Shown here piece after piece: positions 35,470 to 44,541 of a stretch of 64,000 nucleotides of DNA. The DNA lies in the NCBI RefSeq assembly GCF_040720935.1, contig NZ_JBFDAE010000021.1, forward strand, positions 1-64,000, given 5' to 3'. The notes beneath the pieces were generated by a model, which saw only the letters and a program-made list of their open reading frames with translations, was not told the DNA's origin and did no database searches. The position numbers and the translations under genes are program-made. Each line of letters opens with the position of its first letter. Position 1 is the stretch's first letter. The DNA comes from Jejuia sp040720935. GTDB lineage: Bacteria; Bacteroidota; Bacteroidia; Flavobacteriales; Flavobacteriaceae.

Positions 35470-35916
35470 ATGTTAGATAACCATCAAAAAAACATCGCAA
35501 CTTTTATTCATTTATCAACCTTTAGTCGGTTTTTTATTCCCTTGGGTAATTTTATCGGGCCGTTGATATTATGGACTGCCAATAAGGATAAATCGGAATT
35601 TGTGGACCAACACGGGAAACAAGCTTTAAATTTCCAGATAAGCATGTTGCTTTATGCTGTTATTTTAGGCACGTTGGCTGTTCCCTTTTTTATTTTCAAA
35701 CTAATAGGGAGTTTTGATTTTATAGATTTTAATGGATTGCATGATTTTCATATCTCGCTCGACAAGCCTTCTCCTCTACTTTACATTGGTGGTAGTTTGG
35801 GAGTTCTAGCTGTTATTGCTTTTATTATAGAGTTGGCGCTAATTGTTGTGGCGAGTTTAAAGGCGAGGGATGGTCAATTGTATAAATATCCGTTTACCAT
35901 TAATTTTTTAAAATAG
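35470..35916 (+). CDS. DUF4870 membrane protein
   Basis: A 148-residue membrane protein of the DUF4870 (Tic20-like) family: three to four helices, with the typical LSTFSRFFIPLGNFIGPLIL and ANKDKSEFVDQHGKQALNFQ. DUF4870 proteins are frequently neighbours of PadR/PspC genes in Flavobacteriaceae, as here. Function unknown. Confidence 0.87.
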   Translation: MLDNHQKNIATFIHLSTFSRFFIPLGNFIGPLILWTANKDKSEFVDQHGKQALNFQISMLLYAVILGTLAVPFFIFKLIGSFDFIDFNGLHDFHISLDKPSPLLYIGGSLGVLAVIAFIIELALIVVASLKARDGQLYKYPFTINFLK

Positions 35917-35938
35917 CGTTTATAACACACCCCTGACT

Positions 35939-35956
35939 CCCCTCTTTTTAGAGGGG
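35939..35956. repeat. CCCCTCT/AGAGGGG hairpin repeat
   Basis: Perfect 7-bp stem with a short T-rich loop within CTGACTCCCCTCTTTTTAGA, a frequent intergenic sequence in Flavobacteriaceae. It lies 22 bp after the DUF4870 stop and may serve as a weak terminator. A GGGCAGGCGCCC palindrome follows at about 36008. Confidence 0.5.
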
Positions 35957-36186
35957 AAACTGATAGCTTAAAAAAGAAAAAAGATTATGAAAGTATATTA
36001 AATAACGGGCAGGCGCCCAAATAATAATTTAGAATAAAAATTTCATCAATAATCATCACATGAAAACGAACAGTTTCACAACATTAAACGAATGACACTA
36101 TGAAATGAGCAACTCAAAAAAAACAATGTTTAATTTAGAGTTTAATGCGAATTACATTTGACTTCTAAAAAAATTTAAATCAACAA

Positions 36187-36528
36187 ATGAAAATAGAAAA
36201 CACAAAAGCACAAATGCGTAAAGGCGTATTGGAATTCTGCATACTCTCGGTCTTAAAGGACGATGATGCGTATGTTGCAGAAATTTTGAGTACGCTAAAA
36301 GACGCGAAGTTGCTCGTGGTTGAAGGGACGATTTACCCGCTATTAACACGACTTAAAAATGCTGGACTTTTAAATTACAGATGGGAAGAATCAACCTCTG
36401 GGCCTCCAAGAAAATACTACGGTTTAACCGAAACGGGGAAACTGTTCTTAAAGGAATTAGACACTACTTGGAGCGAATTACACAACGCAGTAACCTTAGT
36501 AACAAGCCAAAAAACAACAAAAAAATGA
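36187..36528 (+). CDS. PadR-family transcriptional regulator
   Basis: A 113-residue PadR regulator with the winged-helix signature KGVLEFCILSVLKDDDAYVA, VVEGTIYPLLTRLKNAGLL and WEESTSGPPRKYYGLTETGK. It likely represses its own operon in response to an envelope or small-molecule signal. Its TGA overlaps the ATG of the PspC gene (ATGA), so the two are translationally coupled. Confidence 0.92.
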   Translation: MKIENTKAQMRKGVLEFCILSVLKDDDAYVAEILSTLKDAKLLVVEGTIYPLLTRLKNAGLLNYRWEESTSGPPRKYYGLTETGKLFLKELDTTWSELHNAVTLVTSQKTTKK

Positions 36529-38318
36529 ATAAAACAGTCAACATAAATTTAGCAGGTATATTTTTTCATATAGATGAAGATGCGTACTTAAAATTGCAAC
36601 GCTATCTTGAGGCTATAAAACGTTCATTTACAGACTCTCAAGGTCGCTCTGAAATTATCGCTGATATTGAAGCACGAATTGCCGAACTTTTTAACGAGCG
36701 CGTACAAAACGATAAGCAAGTCATTAGAATTAAAGAAGTGGACGAAGTAATTACCATAATGGGGCAGCCCGAGGATTACTTGGTAGATGAGGAGATTTTT
36801 GAGGACGAACCTCAGCCTACTTCTTACTCGCGAAAATCTTCGACTTCCAAAAAATTGTATAGAGATACGGATAACTCCTATATTGGAGGGGTTTCGTCTG
36901 GATTATCACATTACTTTGGGGTTGATGTGATTTGGATTCGATTGGCTTGGATACTGCTGGTCGCAGGTGCTGGTACTGGCATTTTACTTTATATTTTACT
37001 TTGGATTTTAGTCCCTGAAGCCACAACTACTGCCGAAAAAATAATGATGACGGGAGAGCCCGTGAACATTAGTAACATCGAAAAAAAAATCAAGGATGGT
37101 TTTGATTCTGTAACCGAAACTGTTGGTGATGTTGCAAAAAACGTTACAGATTCTGTTTCGAATGCCGCAAAAAAAGTAGATGTAAAAAAGGGGGCGAATT
37201 CTATAAAATCTACTTCTAGAAGTTTTTTTGATACGCTTGGGGATATTATCATGTTCTTCTTTAAGGTGTTCGCCAAATTCATTGGTGTTTTACTGATTTT
37301 TATTGGTGCTGTAACTTTAATAGCATTGGCTATAAGCCTATTATCATTAGGCGCAATAGACATCATACATATTCCCGGAGCAGACATGTTTGATGTTTTT
37401 AACTCAAGCGGCACACCTATTTGGCTCGTATCAATTTTAACATTTTTCGCTGTTGGGATTCCCTTCTTTTTCCTATTCTATTTAGGACTGAAAATTTTGA
37501 TCAACAATTTAAAATCTATTGGAAATATTGCAAAGTTCTCTTTATTAGGTTTATGGCTTATTTCTATTATTGCTTTAGTGGTTATTGGCATTAGACAAGC
37601 TAGTGAGCATGCTTTTGATGAAAGCTATATTGTAAAAACTGAATTGCCTATTGTTGCAACAGACACCTTGTATATCAAAATGGTGAGCAACGATAATTTT
37701 AGTTCTAATTTCCACAACAGAAAACACGATTTTAAAATTGCCCATGATGAAAATGGTCATAAGATTATATACTCTCCAGATATAGATATTATTGTAAAAT
37801 CCACGTCAGATTCTATTGCAAGAATTTCCATTGAAAAAAGTGCAGATGGCAGAAATTATGAAACGGCTATTGAACGTGCAAAAAACATTAATTATGAATT
37901 TGAGCTTAAAAACAGCACCTTGCTTTTAGATGCTTATTTGACCACAGATCCCGAAAACAAGTTTAGCGATCAGGATGTTGATGTTATCCTCTACCTCCCT
38001 GAAAACACAGTAATAAATTTCAATAAAAACACGAAACACTATTTACATTATAGAACTTTTAGCGGCACTAATACCTCCTCTGGAAAGACCAATCGTTATT
38101 TTAAAGTTACCGAAGATGGTTTGGAGTGTCTGGATTGTGAGGAAGATGAATTTGAAGTAAACGTTGATACCGATGGTGTTAAAATAAACGAAGAAGGAAT
38201 TGAAATTAAAGATGATGAAAACAGCGTAAAAATAAACAGGGACGGTGTAAAGGTAGAAGCCGAGGATGTAAAAGTTGATATTAATTCCAATGGCATCAAC
38301 ATAAAATCAGATAGTTAA
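36525..38318 (+). CDS. PspC-domain membrane protein
   Basis: A 597-residue protein when started at the ATG overlapping the padR stop (MNKTVNINLAGIFFHIDEDA); the longer open frame from 36381 lies entirely within padR and is rejected. An N-terminal helical region (1-100) with DIEARIAELFNERVQ precedes the PspC domain (about 110-170, LYRDTDNSYIGGVSSGLSHY followed by a hydrophobic pair of helices). Three or four more helices span about 245-370. The C-terminal 200 residues are an extracytoplasmic beta-rich region. Likely an envelope-stress sensor together with PadR. Confidence 0.88.
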   Translation: MNKTVNINLAGIFFHIDEDAYLKLQRYLEAIKRSFTDSQGRSEIIADIEARIAELFNERVQNDKQVIRIKEVDEVITIMGQPEDYLVDEEIFEDEPQPTSYSRKSSTSKKLYRDTDNSYIGGVSSGLSHYFGVDVIWIRLAWILLVAGAGTGILLYILLWILVPEATTTAEKIMMTGEPVNISNIEKKIKDGFDSVTETVGDVAKNVTDSVSNAAKKVDVKKGANSIKSTSRSFFDTLGDIIMFFFKVFAKFIGVLLIFIGAVTLIALAISLLSLGAIDIIHIPGADMFDVFNSSGTPIWLVSILTFFAVGIPFFFLFYLGLKILINNLKSIGNIAKFSLLGLWLISIIALVVIGIRQASEHAFDESYIVKTELPIVATDTLYIKMVSNDNFSSNFHNRKHDFKIAHDENGHKIIYSPDIDIIVKSTSDSIARISIEKSADGRNYETAIERAKNINYEFELKNSTLLLDAYLTTDPENKFSDQDVDVILYLPENTVINFNKNTKHYLHYRTFSGTNTSSGKTNRYFKVTEDGLECLDCEEDEFEVNVDTDGVKINEEGIEIKDDENSVKINRDGVKVEAEDVKVDINSNGINIKSDS

Positions 38319-38447
38319 CGATTCATCATTAAAAAACGACAATTCAGAAGTACAAGTTATTAATCAACAGGGTTTTAAAATACATTTGAACAACTATTAA
38401 TCATAAGTGCTGAACTTGTTTCAGTATCAATCAAAAAACGAACAATC

Positions 38448-39176
38448 ATGACAACACTAATCAAAATCATTATCGCATCCATTTTAAGTTTAATGCTTTT
38501 TTCCTGTAATTTCGATATGAATTGGAATTCTGGCGTTAAAGGCAACAGAAATGTAGTGGAAGAAACAAGAACCGTTAACGCACCTTTTTCAAATATTAAA
38601 GCAACTGAAGGACTGAGCGTTTACTTAACACAAAGCAATAACGAACGTATTACTGTAGAAGCCGACGAAAACCTTCAAGAACTTATTATAGTAGAAGTTA
38701 TAGACGGAACTTTAAAAATCCATACTAAAGAAAACATTGGGAGAGCTGCTTCCAAAAAAATAAACGTTAGCTTTAAATCCATTACTGGAATTACATCAAC
38801 AAGTGGTAGTAGCGTACGTTCAACAAATACAATTTCCGCAGAAAAGTTAGATTTAAAATCAACTAGCGGAAGTAATATGAAAGTAGCTATTGATGCCATT
38901 GATTTAAAATGTGAATCCACAAGCGGTAGCAGCCTAAAAGTATCTGGAAAAGCGCAATATTTATCTGCTAAAGCAACCAGCGGTAGTAACATCAAAGCTG
39001 GGGATTTAATTGCGGAATCTTCCGAAGTAAAAGCAACAAGTGGTGCTAATATAACGGTAAATACCTCTAAGGAATTAATAGCTAAAGCAACTAGTGGTGG
39101 CGGTATCAAGTACTACGGCAATCCAGAAAAAGTAGATGAGGATAAAAGCTCTGGTGGGAGTATAAGGAGTCATTAA
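38448..39176 (+). CDS. GIN-domain (DUF2807) lipoprotein
   Basis: A 242-residue lipoprotein (lipobox LFSC, Cys20). From about residue 40 it is a head GIN domain (DUF2807): NAPFSNIKATEGLSVYLTQS, then a right-handed beta-helix-like series of short repeats with TSGSS, TSGSN, TSGAN and TSGGG turns. Many Bacteroidota encode such proteins after PadR and PspC, as here. A role in sensing or surface adhesion has been suggested from domain similarity only. Confidence 0.88.
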   Translation: MTTLIKIIIASILSLMLFSCNFDMNWNSGVKGNRNVVEETRTVNAPFSNIKATEGLSVYLTQSNNERITVEADENLQELIIVEVIDGTLKIHTKENIGRAASKKINVSFKSITGITSTSGSSVRSTNTISAEKLDLKSTSGSNMKVAIDAIDLKCESTSGSSLKVSGKAQYLSAKATSGSNIKAGDLIAESSEVKATSGANITVNTSKELIAKATSGGGIKYYGNPEKVDEDKSSGGSIRSH

Positions 39177-39182
39177 GCCAAA

Positions 39183-39712
39183 ATTTCACAGAGTTTCGCA
39201 GAGTTTCCACAGAGGTACGCAGAGAATATAGGCTTCTTAAGATACCAAAGAAATGAAAAGTCCATTGTTTAAGACACGGATTTCACAGATTTGCACGGAT
39301 TAAAATTGACACAACTAAAAACAGCGACTTAGAATCAAAACTAAAATTTCAAAGAAAGAGTAAAAATAATTAAAGCAAAACATTTCACAGAGTTTCGCAG
39401 AGTTTCCACAGAGGTACGCAGAGAATATAGGCTTCTTAAGATACCAAAGAAATGAAAAGTCCATTGTTTTTTAAGACACGGATTTCACAGATTTGCACGG
39501 ATTAAAATTGACACAACTAAAAACAGCGACTTAGAATCAAAACTAAAATTTCAAAGAAAGAGTAAAAATAATTAAAGCAAAACATTTCACAGAGTCTCGC
39601 AGAGTTTCCACAGAGGTACGCAGAGAATATAGGCTTCTTAAGATACCAAAGAAATGAAAAGTCTATCTTTTTTTTAATACACGGATTTCACAGATTTGCA
39701 CGGATTAAAATT
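39183..39712. repeat. Three tandem copies of a ~200-bp repeat
   Basis: Units begin with ATTTCACAGAGTTTCGCAGA at 39183, 39382 and (with one substitution) 39584, spacing 199 and 202 bp; the third is cut at about 39712. Each contains CCACAGAGGTACGCAGAG and CACGGATTTCACAGATTTGC. Copies 1 and 2 are nearly identical, which implies recent duplication. There is no open reading frame and spacer lengths do not fit a CRISPR array. Confidence 0.92.
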
Positions 39713-39727
39713 ATAGTATTAAAAATT

Positions 39728-39836
39728 CGACTAAAACTACGACTGAGACTGTGACTGTGACTGTGACTGCGACTGCGACTGCGACTGTGACTGAAAACTG
39801 TGACTGCGACTGCGTACTATTGTGACCGTGACTGCT
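39728..39836. repeat. GACTGY hexanucleotide microsatellite
   Basis: Runs of GACTGT and GACTGC follow the 200-bp repeats, interrupted by GAAAACT and GTACTATT. Shorter tracts of the same hexamer, often inverted, occur at 25977, 27474 and 34782. Such tracts are prone to slippage. Confidence 0.88.
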
Positions 39837-39858
39837 TACTATTCAAACTCACATTACC

Positions 39859-39893
39859 ACCATCTCAAAACTTAAAAGTTTGGGATGGTTTTT
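39859..39893 (+). terminator. Hairpin with T-run upstream of the second GIN gene
   Basis: ACCATCTCAAA/TTTGGGATGGT pair over 11 bp (one G-U) around a 9-nt loop and are followed by five T residues. It resembles a rho-independent terminator that would insulate the following gene from repeat-region transcripts. Confidence 0.6.
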
Positions 39894-39904
39894 GTTTATA
39901 TTTG
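39879..39904 (+). promoter_or_regulatory. Possible promoter of the second GIN-domain gene
   Basis: TATATTTG at 39897-39904 fits the -7 consensus, with TTTG at 39879-39882; the 14-bp spacing is shorter than usual, and the -33 box overlaps the terminator stem. The gene's ATG is 92 bp downstream. Confidence 0.35.
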
Positions 39905-39995
39905 TTTGAAAATATTTGACGTGTTTAAGTGACTTATAACCCACTAAGTGTGTCAAAATTATAGCCAGCCTCGTTATAAATTAATCCATATTAAA

Positions 39996-40832
39996 ATGAA
40001 AAAGTTACTTATAATTTTGCTTTTTGGTCTATTTATAACCAAATATAGCAATGCCCAAAACCCTGAAAAGATTAAGGGAAATAGATTAGTTTCAATTGTA
40101 AATACTGAAATCGATGCGTTTCACACTATTGCTTTAGATGAAGATTTTGAAATAGATATTATATACAACAAAATACCTTCCGTAGAAATTGAAACGGATG
40201 AGAATTTACATGAAGTGATAGACTTTATGGTAAGGGATAGTGTATTATATTTCAATAAACTTAAAAAAATCACTTCAAAGAAAAGGTTGAATATTAAAGT
40301 GAATTATAATGATTTTTTACAGCACATTCAGACGACAGATGATGCTGAAATAAAAGGACTAACACCTTTGGATTTATATTACGCCACATTAAAAACCAGC
40401 GGATCGTCAAAAGCAGCCCTGACCATAAAAGCAGATTATTTTAATTTTGAAGGTGCTGATAAATCTAAAGTAAAACTCAATATTACTGCCGATACCTGTA
40501 CGGTTAGCATGCGAGGCAGCAGTAAGCTTGAAGCTTTGATTAATGCTCCTAAATTTGAAGGTGCATTAGACGAAAGAAGCAATGCTGAAATTGAAGGTAA
40601 TTGTGATACGGCAACATTAGAACTAGACAACAATGCTCAATTTGAGGGCAAAAACTTTACCATAAATAACTGTGAGGTTACCTGTAATATTTCTAGTGAT
40701 GCCTATTTGGAGGTTGTGAAAACCATTACTATCGATGCTACTGGAACTAGTGCTGTTTATTTATATGAAAATCCGCAAATAACGATTAATTCAATGACGG
40801 ATACTACCAAGCTACAGAAGAAGGTCAAGTAA
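39996..40832 (+). CDS. Secreted GIN-domain (DUF2807) protein
   Basis: A 278-residue exported protein from the ATG at 39996 (MKKLLIILLFGLFIT signal peptide); an in-frame ATG 16 codons upstream would place charged residues before the signal peptide and is disfavoured. The body is a DUF2807 beta-helix with DAFHTIALDEDFEIDIIYNK at the start and serial strands such as KTSGSSKAALTIKA and MRGSSKLEALIN. It has no lipobox, unlike the GIN lipoprotein upstream. Paralogous to that protein, with function equally unknown. Confidence 0.83.
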   Translation: MKKLLIILLFGLFITKYSNAQNPEKIKGNRLVSIVNTEIDAFHTIALDEDFEIDIIYNKIPSVEIETDENLHEVIDFMVRDSVLYFNKLKKITSKKRLNIKVNYNDFLQHIQTTDDAEIKGLTPLDLYYATLKTSGSSKAALTIKADYFNFEGADKSKVKLNITADTCTVSMRGSSKLEALINAPKFEGALDERSNAEIEGNCDTATLELDNNAQFEGKNFTINNCEVTCNISSDAYLEVVKTITIDATGTSAVYLYENPQITINSMTDTTKLQKKVK

Positions 40833-40940
40833 TTCTAATAAATCAAAAAGGGCCATAATATAAACTGTGAAAGTTGTTTTTGTTTAATTTTCGTAAATTG
40901 AAATTGTATATTTATTGAGTTAACTACCTATTCCTCTTCA

Positions 40941-42128
40941 ATGAAACTAAAGTTCTACACAGTCTTGACCCTAATCCTTATTCTACTTGTAAATTGTAAA
41001 GAATCTACTGAAAAAGATATGCAATCAGAAAATTTTCAGTCAGTTGTCAAAAGACTCTCAGTAATCGAAGATTTACAGATTTTGCAATATAAAAATTCAG
41101 CTATTGCCGTTTCGGGAGCTTATCAAGGCAAAGTTTTTACAAGTACCGCAAATGGTTTAGATGGTAAATCTTATGGTTATATAAATTGGAAACTATTTGA
41201 TGATAACACTTATGAAACAACGATGTCTAAACTAGGAGGCGAGAGCAGAATGTGGTTTGGACCAGAGTTTGGCGAATATTCAATTTTCTTTGACAAAGGC
41301 GTAGAAAGAGATGTTGAGAACATGAAAATTTCTCCTGAATTAAATTCGAGAAAATTTGAACTTATTGAACAAGATTCGCTTTCAATCGTTTATGGTTCTG
41401 ATATGAACATTAGAAATACTTACGGAACTATTTTTAATATCAATGCAAAACGAAAACTTTCGCTTTTAACACAACCGCAAATAGAAAGTGATTTGGGGAT
41501 TACATTGCATGACAACATGGCCTATGTTGGGTTTTCTGCTGAAACAACTATAAAAAATTTAGGAGAACCTTGGAAAAAAGAAAATGGTCTTCTCTGTATT
41601 TGGGATTTGGGCTGTATGTTAACAAGTCCAGATAATCGCGTTATTATTCCTTTAAGAAAAAATACCGACGCGCTTACAGGTTACTTCACTCCTGTTACTT
41701 CTGATAGATTATTGATTAAAGACACTATTGCATTTTACAAAGCTGATGCTATGGGATTAAATAAAATTGGTGTGAAATCTCAGTTATCCAAAAATATGAT
41801 GGGAAGCTATTCACAAAAAAACAACCAGTTAAATATTATAAAATTTACTTTCGAAAATGATGCGCTCTATGTCAATTCCTTACCCGAAAACAGGTCTCCA
41901 TATGATGGTGATGTTACCAATATTTTTAATGGCGAAGTGAATGAAGCTTTAGACAGAAATTGGCCTTTTTATGAATTTGAATCGTCTTCCAGTGCTAAAG
42001 AACTGGATACAGATGAAACACTATACCACAAACATACCACCTATCATTTTGAAGGCTCGTTCGATGATTTAAATAGGATCAGCAAAAAAGTATTGGGTGT
42101 AGATTTGAGTAACATTCCGAAATTCTGA
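40941..42128 (+). CDS. DUF6786 family lipoprotein
   Basis: A 395-residue lipoprotein (lipobox LVNC, Cys19). The body is a mixed beta protein with SAIAVSGAYQGKVFTSTANG, SRMWFGPEFGEYSIFFDKGV and EPWKKENGLLCIWDLGCML. I believe it belongs to DUF6786, whose members are lipoproteins often found near carbohydrate loci and whose fold looks like galactose-mutarotase-type beta-supersandwiches. Enzymatic activity is unproven. It lies just outside the mannan locus and converges on the GH9 gene. Confidence 0.72.
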   Translation: MKLKFYTVLTLILILLVNCKESTEKDMQSENFQSVVKRLSVIEDLQILQYKNSAIAVSGAYQGKVFTSTANGLDGKSYGYINWKLFDDNTYETTMSKLGGESRMWFGPEFGEYSIFFDKGVERDVENMKISPELNSRKFELIEQDSLSIVYGSDMNIRNTYGTIFNINAKRKLSLLTQPQIESDLGITLHDNMAYVGFSAETTIKNLGEPWKKENGLLCIWDLGCMLTSPDNRVIIPLRKNTDALTGYFTPVTSDRLLIKDTIAFYKADAMGLNKIGVKSQLSKNMMGSYSQKNNQLNIIKFTFENDALYVNSLPENRSPYDGDVTNIFNGEVNEALDRNWPFYEFESSSSAKELDTDETLYHKHTTYHFEGSFDDLNRISKKVLGVDLSNIPKF

Positions 42129-42246
42129 ATTAAGAAATACTTGGATTTCACAATAATGAAAGCAAATATATAATTGATTCTGAATACTTTAAAATGTTCA
42201 GCGTAGGACGCTCGATGGTTGTTCTTAAAGCTGAATTAAAATAATT

Positions 42247-44373
42247 CTATTGCTTGACAATTTTTATCGTTTGATGTTTTTCTTTTGAAGTTATTTCAAC
42301 AAAATAAATACCTGGATTAGTGAGGCTTTTTCCAAGAACAAGTTCTCCCTCCGAACTTCCAGAAGTTAAAATTTGACCAGTTATAGTGTAAACTTCAAAA
42401 TTAAAAGGTGCATCTGCTTTAAAATTGATTTCATTTTTGAATGGATTAGGATAGTATTCAATTGAATTTCTGTTAAATTCAGCAACAGATAAAGAACCCG
42501 TTACGTCAACGAATTGAGATAATAATTTAATATATGCCATTTGATAACCACAACTGTTTTCTGTGACCTCCCATGAATTCATTGGCCAACTTGTATTAAA
42601 TTGGTCGTAGGATTTTTGTTTTGGCTGATTCATTATTCTATCCCTTTGAGTTATATCACACACAAATCCACTACATCCTGAAGGGCAGCATACATCCCAA
42701 TTATAATTTGGGTTTGGCCCACCAACCAAGTACCCTGGAGCAGGTCCATAAAGGTCGTTTAGCACATTATCCCAATCGGTACCATCAGCAAACCAAGCGT
42801 GGTAAAACTCATCAACAGAATTCTCGGCACCATAATCATACATGTTTGATAAGTAACATAGATTTAATGGATTAACCCCGTGTATATAATGAATATATCG
42901 TTCAGCAGCTCTTAAGGCATCAGCATTATTCGCTGGATTAATAGTATAGTTCACATAATCTGTAAACATCAATCCTTTTCTGTTTTTTGTGCCGTTACTT
43001 CCCCAAACATAAGCATCTAAATGTGCCATATATGGATCTTCTTCATTATTAAACGCAGTAAAATTATTGGTGGAATTCATCGCTGTAGCATAAGTACTTT
43101 TAATATCTGACGCTACAGATGAAGTCGCATTGGGAAGCGAAGCATAATACAATAACGCTTCTTGATTTTCTTGTTCAAACGGATAGGCAAAATTCCAGAG
43201 CATCAAGTGGATATCTTGATAATTATTGTCTATAACTATTTTATAAACAGCATCTCCAGTAAGACCAAATAAATGAATAGCGGCTCGCATTTTATGGGCA
43301 AAACGACCATAAGCATCTGTTTCCTGTTGCCCTGCTCCAATACCGACAGAATTATATGCAACACTATTATTTTCCCAAATTACGTTAGGATTAGCCTCTG
43401 CCCAAGTCCATGCATCTAAAGCACTTTGTTGAAGCGTATTACCGTATGAAGTGTTTCCAAGTTCAGCAAACAATTTTGAACCATAAGCATAAGCAGTTGC
43501 TGCTGCTAAAGTTGAAGTTGTATTTACACCTCCATATAAACTTTGACCAGTTGCTGATGATGGTGGAGACGCACCAGACAAACTTACCACACTTATTAAT
43601 GAACCATCAGGTTCTTGAAGTTTTAATAAATGGTCTAATCCCCACTTGATTTCATCTATAATATCAGGAGTTCCGTTTCCAGAATAGGGTAAATTATAAT
43701 CATCGCCCCACGCATTGGGGTTTTGGTTATAAGCGCTTATCATATCTATAATGTATGCACATGTCCAAGGTGTATATTTATTGTAATCACCTGCATCATA
43801 CCAACCGCCACTTAGATCTCTTTCCGAAGACGCATCATTTGGCGTATCAAATTTTCTGCATTGTGTGTCCTGTAATGCGTCTAAATGACTCGCACCATCT
43901 GCCCATTTTGCGCCAGCATATTGGGCATCTTTAGCAAACCCTGCCCTTTGGTAAAAAAAGGTGCGGACGGCATGTTTTAAAACGTCTTCGTAAACATTAT
44001 CATTGATGACGAAATCAAACGATTTTAAATTTTGATTGATGTCTAAAACATAATACGTTCCAGAGACTTCATAAGATGAAAAATCAAACCACCAAGTTCT
44101 GTCTCCTGAAGACGTATCTTCCGTTCCGGATTTAAACGAAGTTAGGTTAGCAGTAAATACTTGTGTATTACTAGTCGCGTCAACAAGCGCATAAGTGTTA
44201 CTCGGAAAAAATGATTCTGAAGCATCAAAACCTGTTAAAGGATCTCGAATTACAGCTATTTTTTCGGATGCTGTTCGGTATCCAAATTGATCTACAACAA
44301 TATATTTTGAAACTGTTTGGGCCAGAGTTTTTAAAGAAAATAAAATTATAATGTATGGAAAGTAGGTCTTCAT
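42247..44373 (-). CDS. Secreted GH9 endoglucanase with T9SS sorting domain
   Basis: A 708-residue exported glycoside hydrolase. Signal peptide 1-18; an N-terminal Ig-like CelD_N domain (about 20-120, IVVDQFGYRTASEKIAVIRD); then a GH9 catalytic domain (about 125-625). The base motif GGWYDAGDYNKY carries Asp193 and Asp196, and the acid is probably Glu602 or Glu605 in SWEVTENS. A T9SS type-A domain ends the protein (IEYYPNPFKNEINFKADAPF). GH9 enzymes cut beta-1,4-glucans inside the chain; beside a mannan locus this one may cut glucomannan at glucose-rich sites. It lies beyond the terminator of the SusC/D operon and so is separately transcribed. Confidence 0.9.
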   Translation of the reverse strand: MKTYFPYIIILFSLKTLAQTVSKYIVVDQFGYRTASEKIAVIRDPLTGFDASESFFPSNTYALVDATSNTQVFTANLTSFKSGTEDTSSGDRTWWFDFSSYEVSGTYYVLDINQNLKSFDFVINDNVYEDVLKHAVRTFFYQRAGFAKDAQYAGAKWADGASHLDALQDTQCRKFDTPNDASSERDLSGGWYDAGDYNKYTPWTCAYIIDMISAYNQNPNAWGDDYNLPYSGNGTPDIIDEIKWGLDHLLKLQEPDGSLISVVSLSGASPPSSATGQSLYGGVNTTSTLAAATAYAYGSKLFAELGNTSYGNTLQQSALDAWTWAEANPNVIWENNSVAYNSVGIGAGQQETDAYGRFAHKMRAAIHLFGLTGDAVYKIVIDNNYQDIHLMLWNFAYPFEQENQEALLYYASLPNATSSVASDIKSTYATAMNSTNNFTAFNNEEDPYMAHLDAYVWGSNGTKNRKGLMFTDYVNYTINPANNADALRAAERYIHYIHGVNPLNLCYLSNMYDYGAENSVDEFYHAWFADGTDWDNVLNDLYGPAPGYLVGGPNPNYNWDVCCPSGCSGFVCDITQRDRIMNQPKQKSYDQFNTSWPMNSWEVTENSCGYQMAYIKLLSQFVDVTGSLSVAEFNRNSIEYYPNPFKNEINFKADAPFNFEVYTITGQILTSGSSEGELVLGKSLTNPGIYFVEITSKEKHQTIKIVKQ

Positions 44374-44465
44374 TTTTTTTGGGTTTAACTAAAAGTATGA
44401 AATTAAATTAATGATTAACAGTTATTTAAGGGCTTTTCGATGAACTTCCTGTTTTTATAAAAAAA

Positions 44466-44494
44466 ATTCCCTGTACAAAAATTGTACAGGGAAT
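44466..44494 (-). terminator. Strong rho-independent terminator of the SusC/SusD operon
   Basis: Perfect 13-bp stem ATTCCCTGTACAA/TTGTACAGGGAAT with AAA loop, followed on the minus-strand transcript by a run of at least six U residues. It lies 48 bp beyond the FAS1-protein stop codon, before the GH9 gene. Confidence 0.92.
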
Positions 44495-44541
44495 AAAACT
44501 AACTATTTAATAAACTAACTCAATAAAAATAGTGTCTTAGA

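Noticed and set aside
36381..36524. Upstream extension of the PspC gene
   Set aside because: The first 48 codons lie inside padR in another frame; the ATG overlapping the padR stop fits the family start.
39183..39836. Possible CRISPR array
   Set aside because: Units of about 200 bp without the 20-40-bp repeat and unique-spacer pattern; no cas genes nearby.
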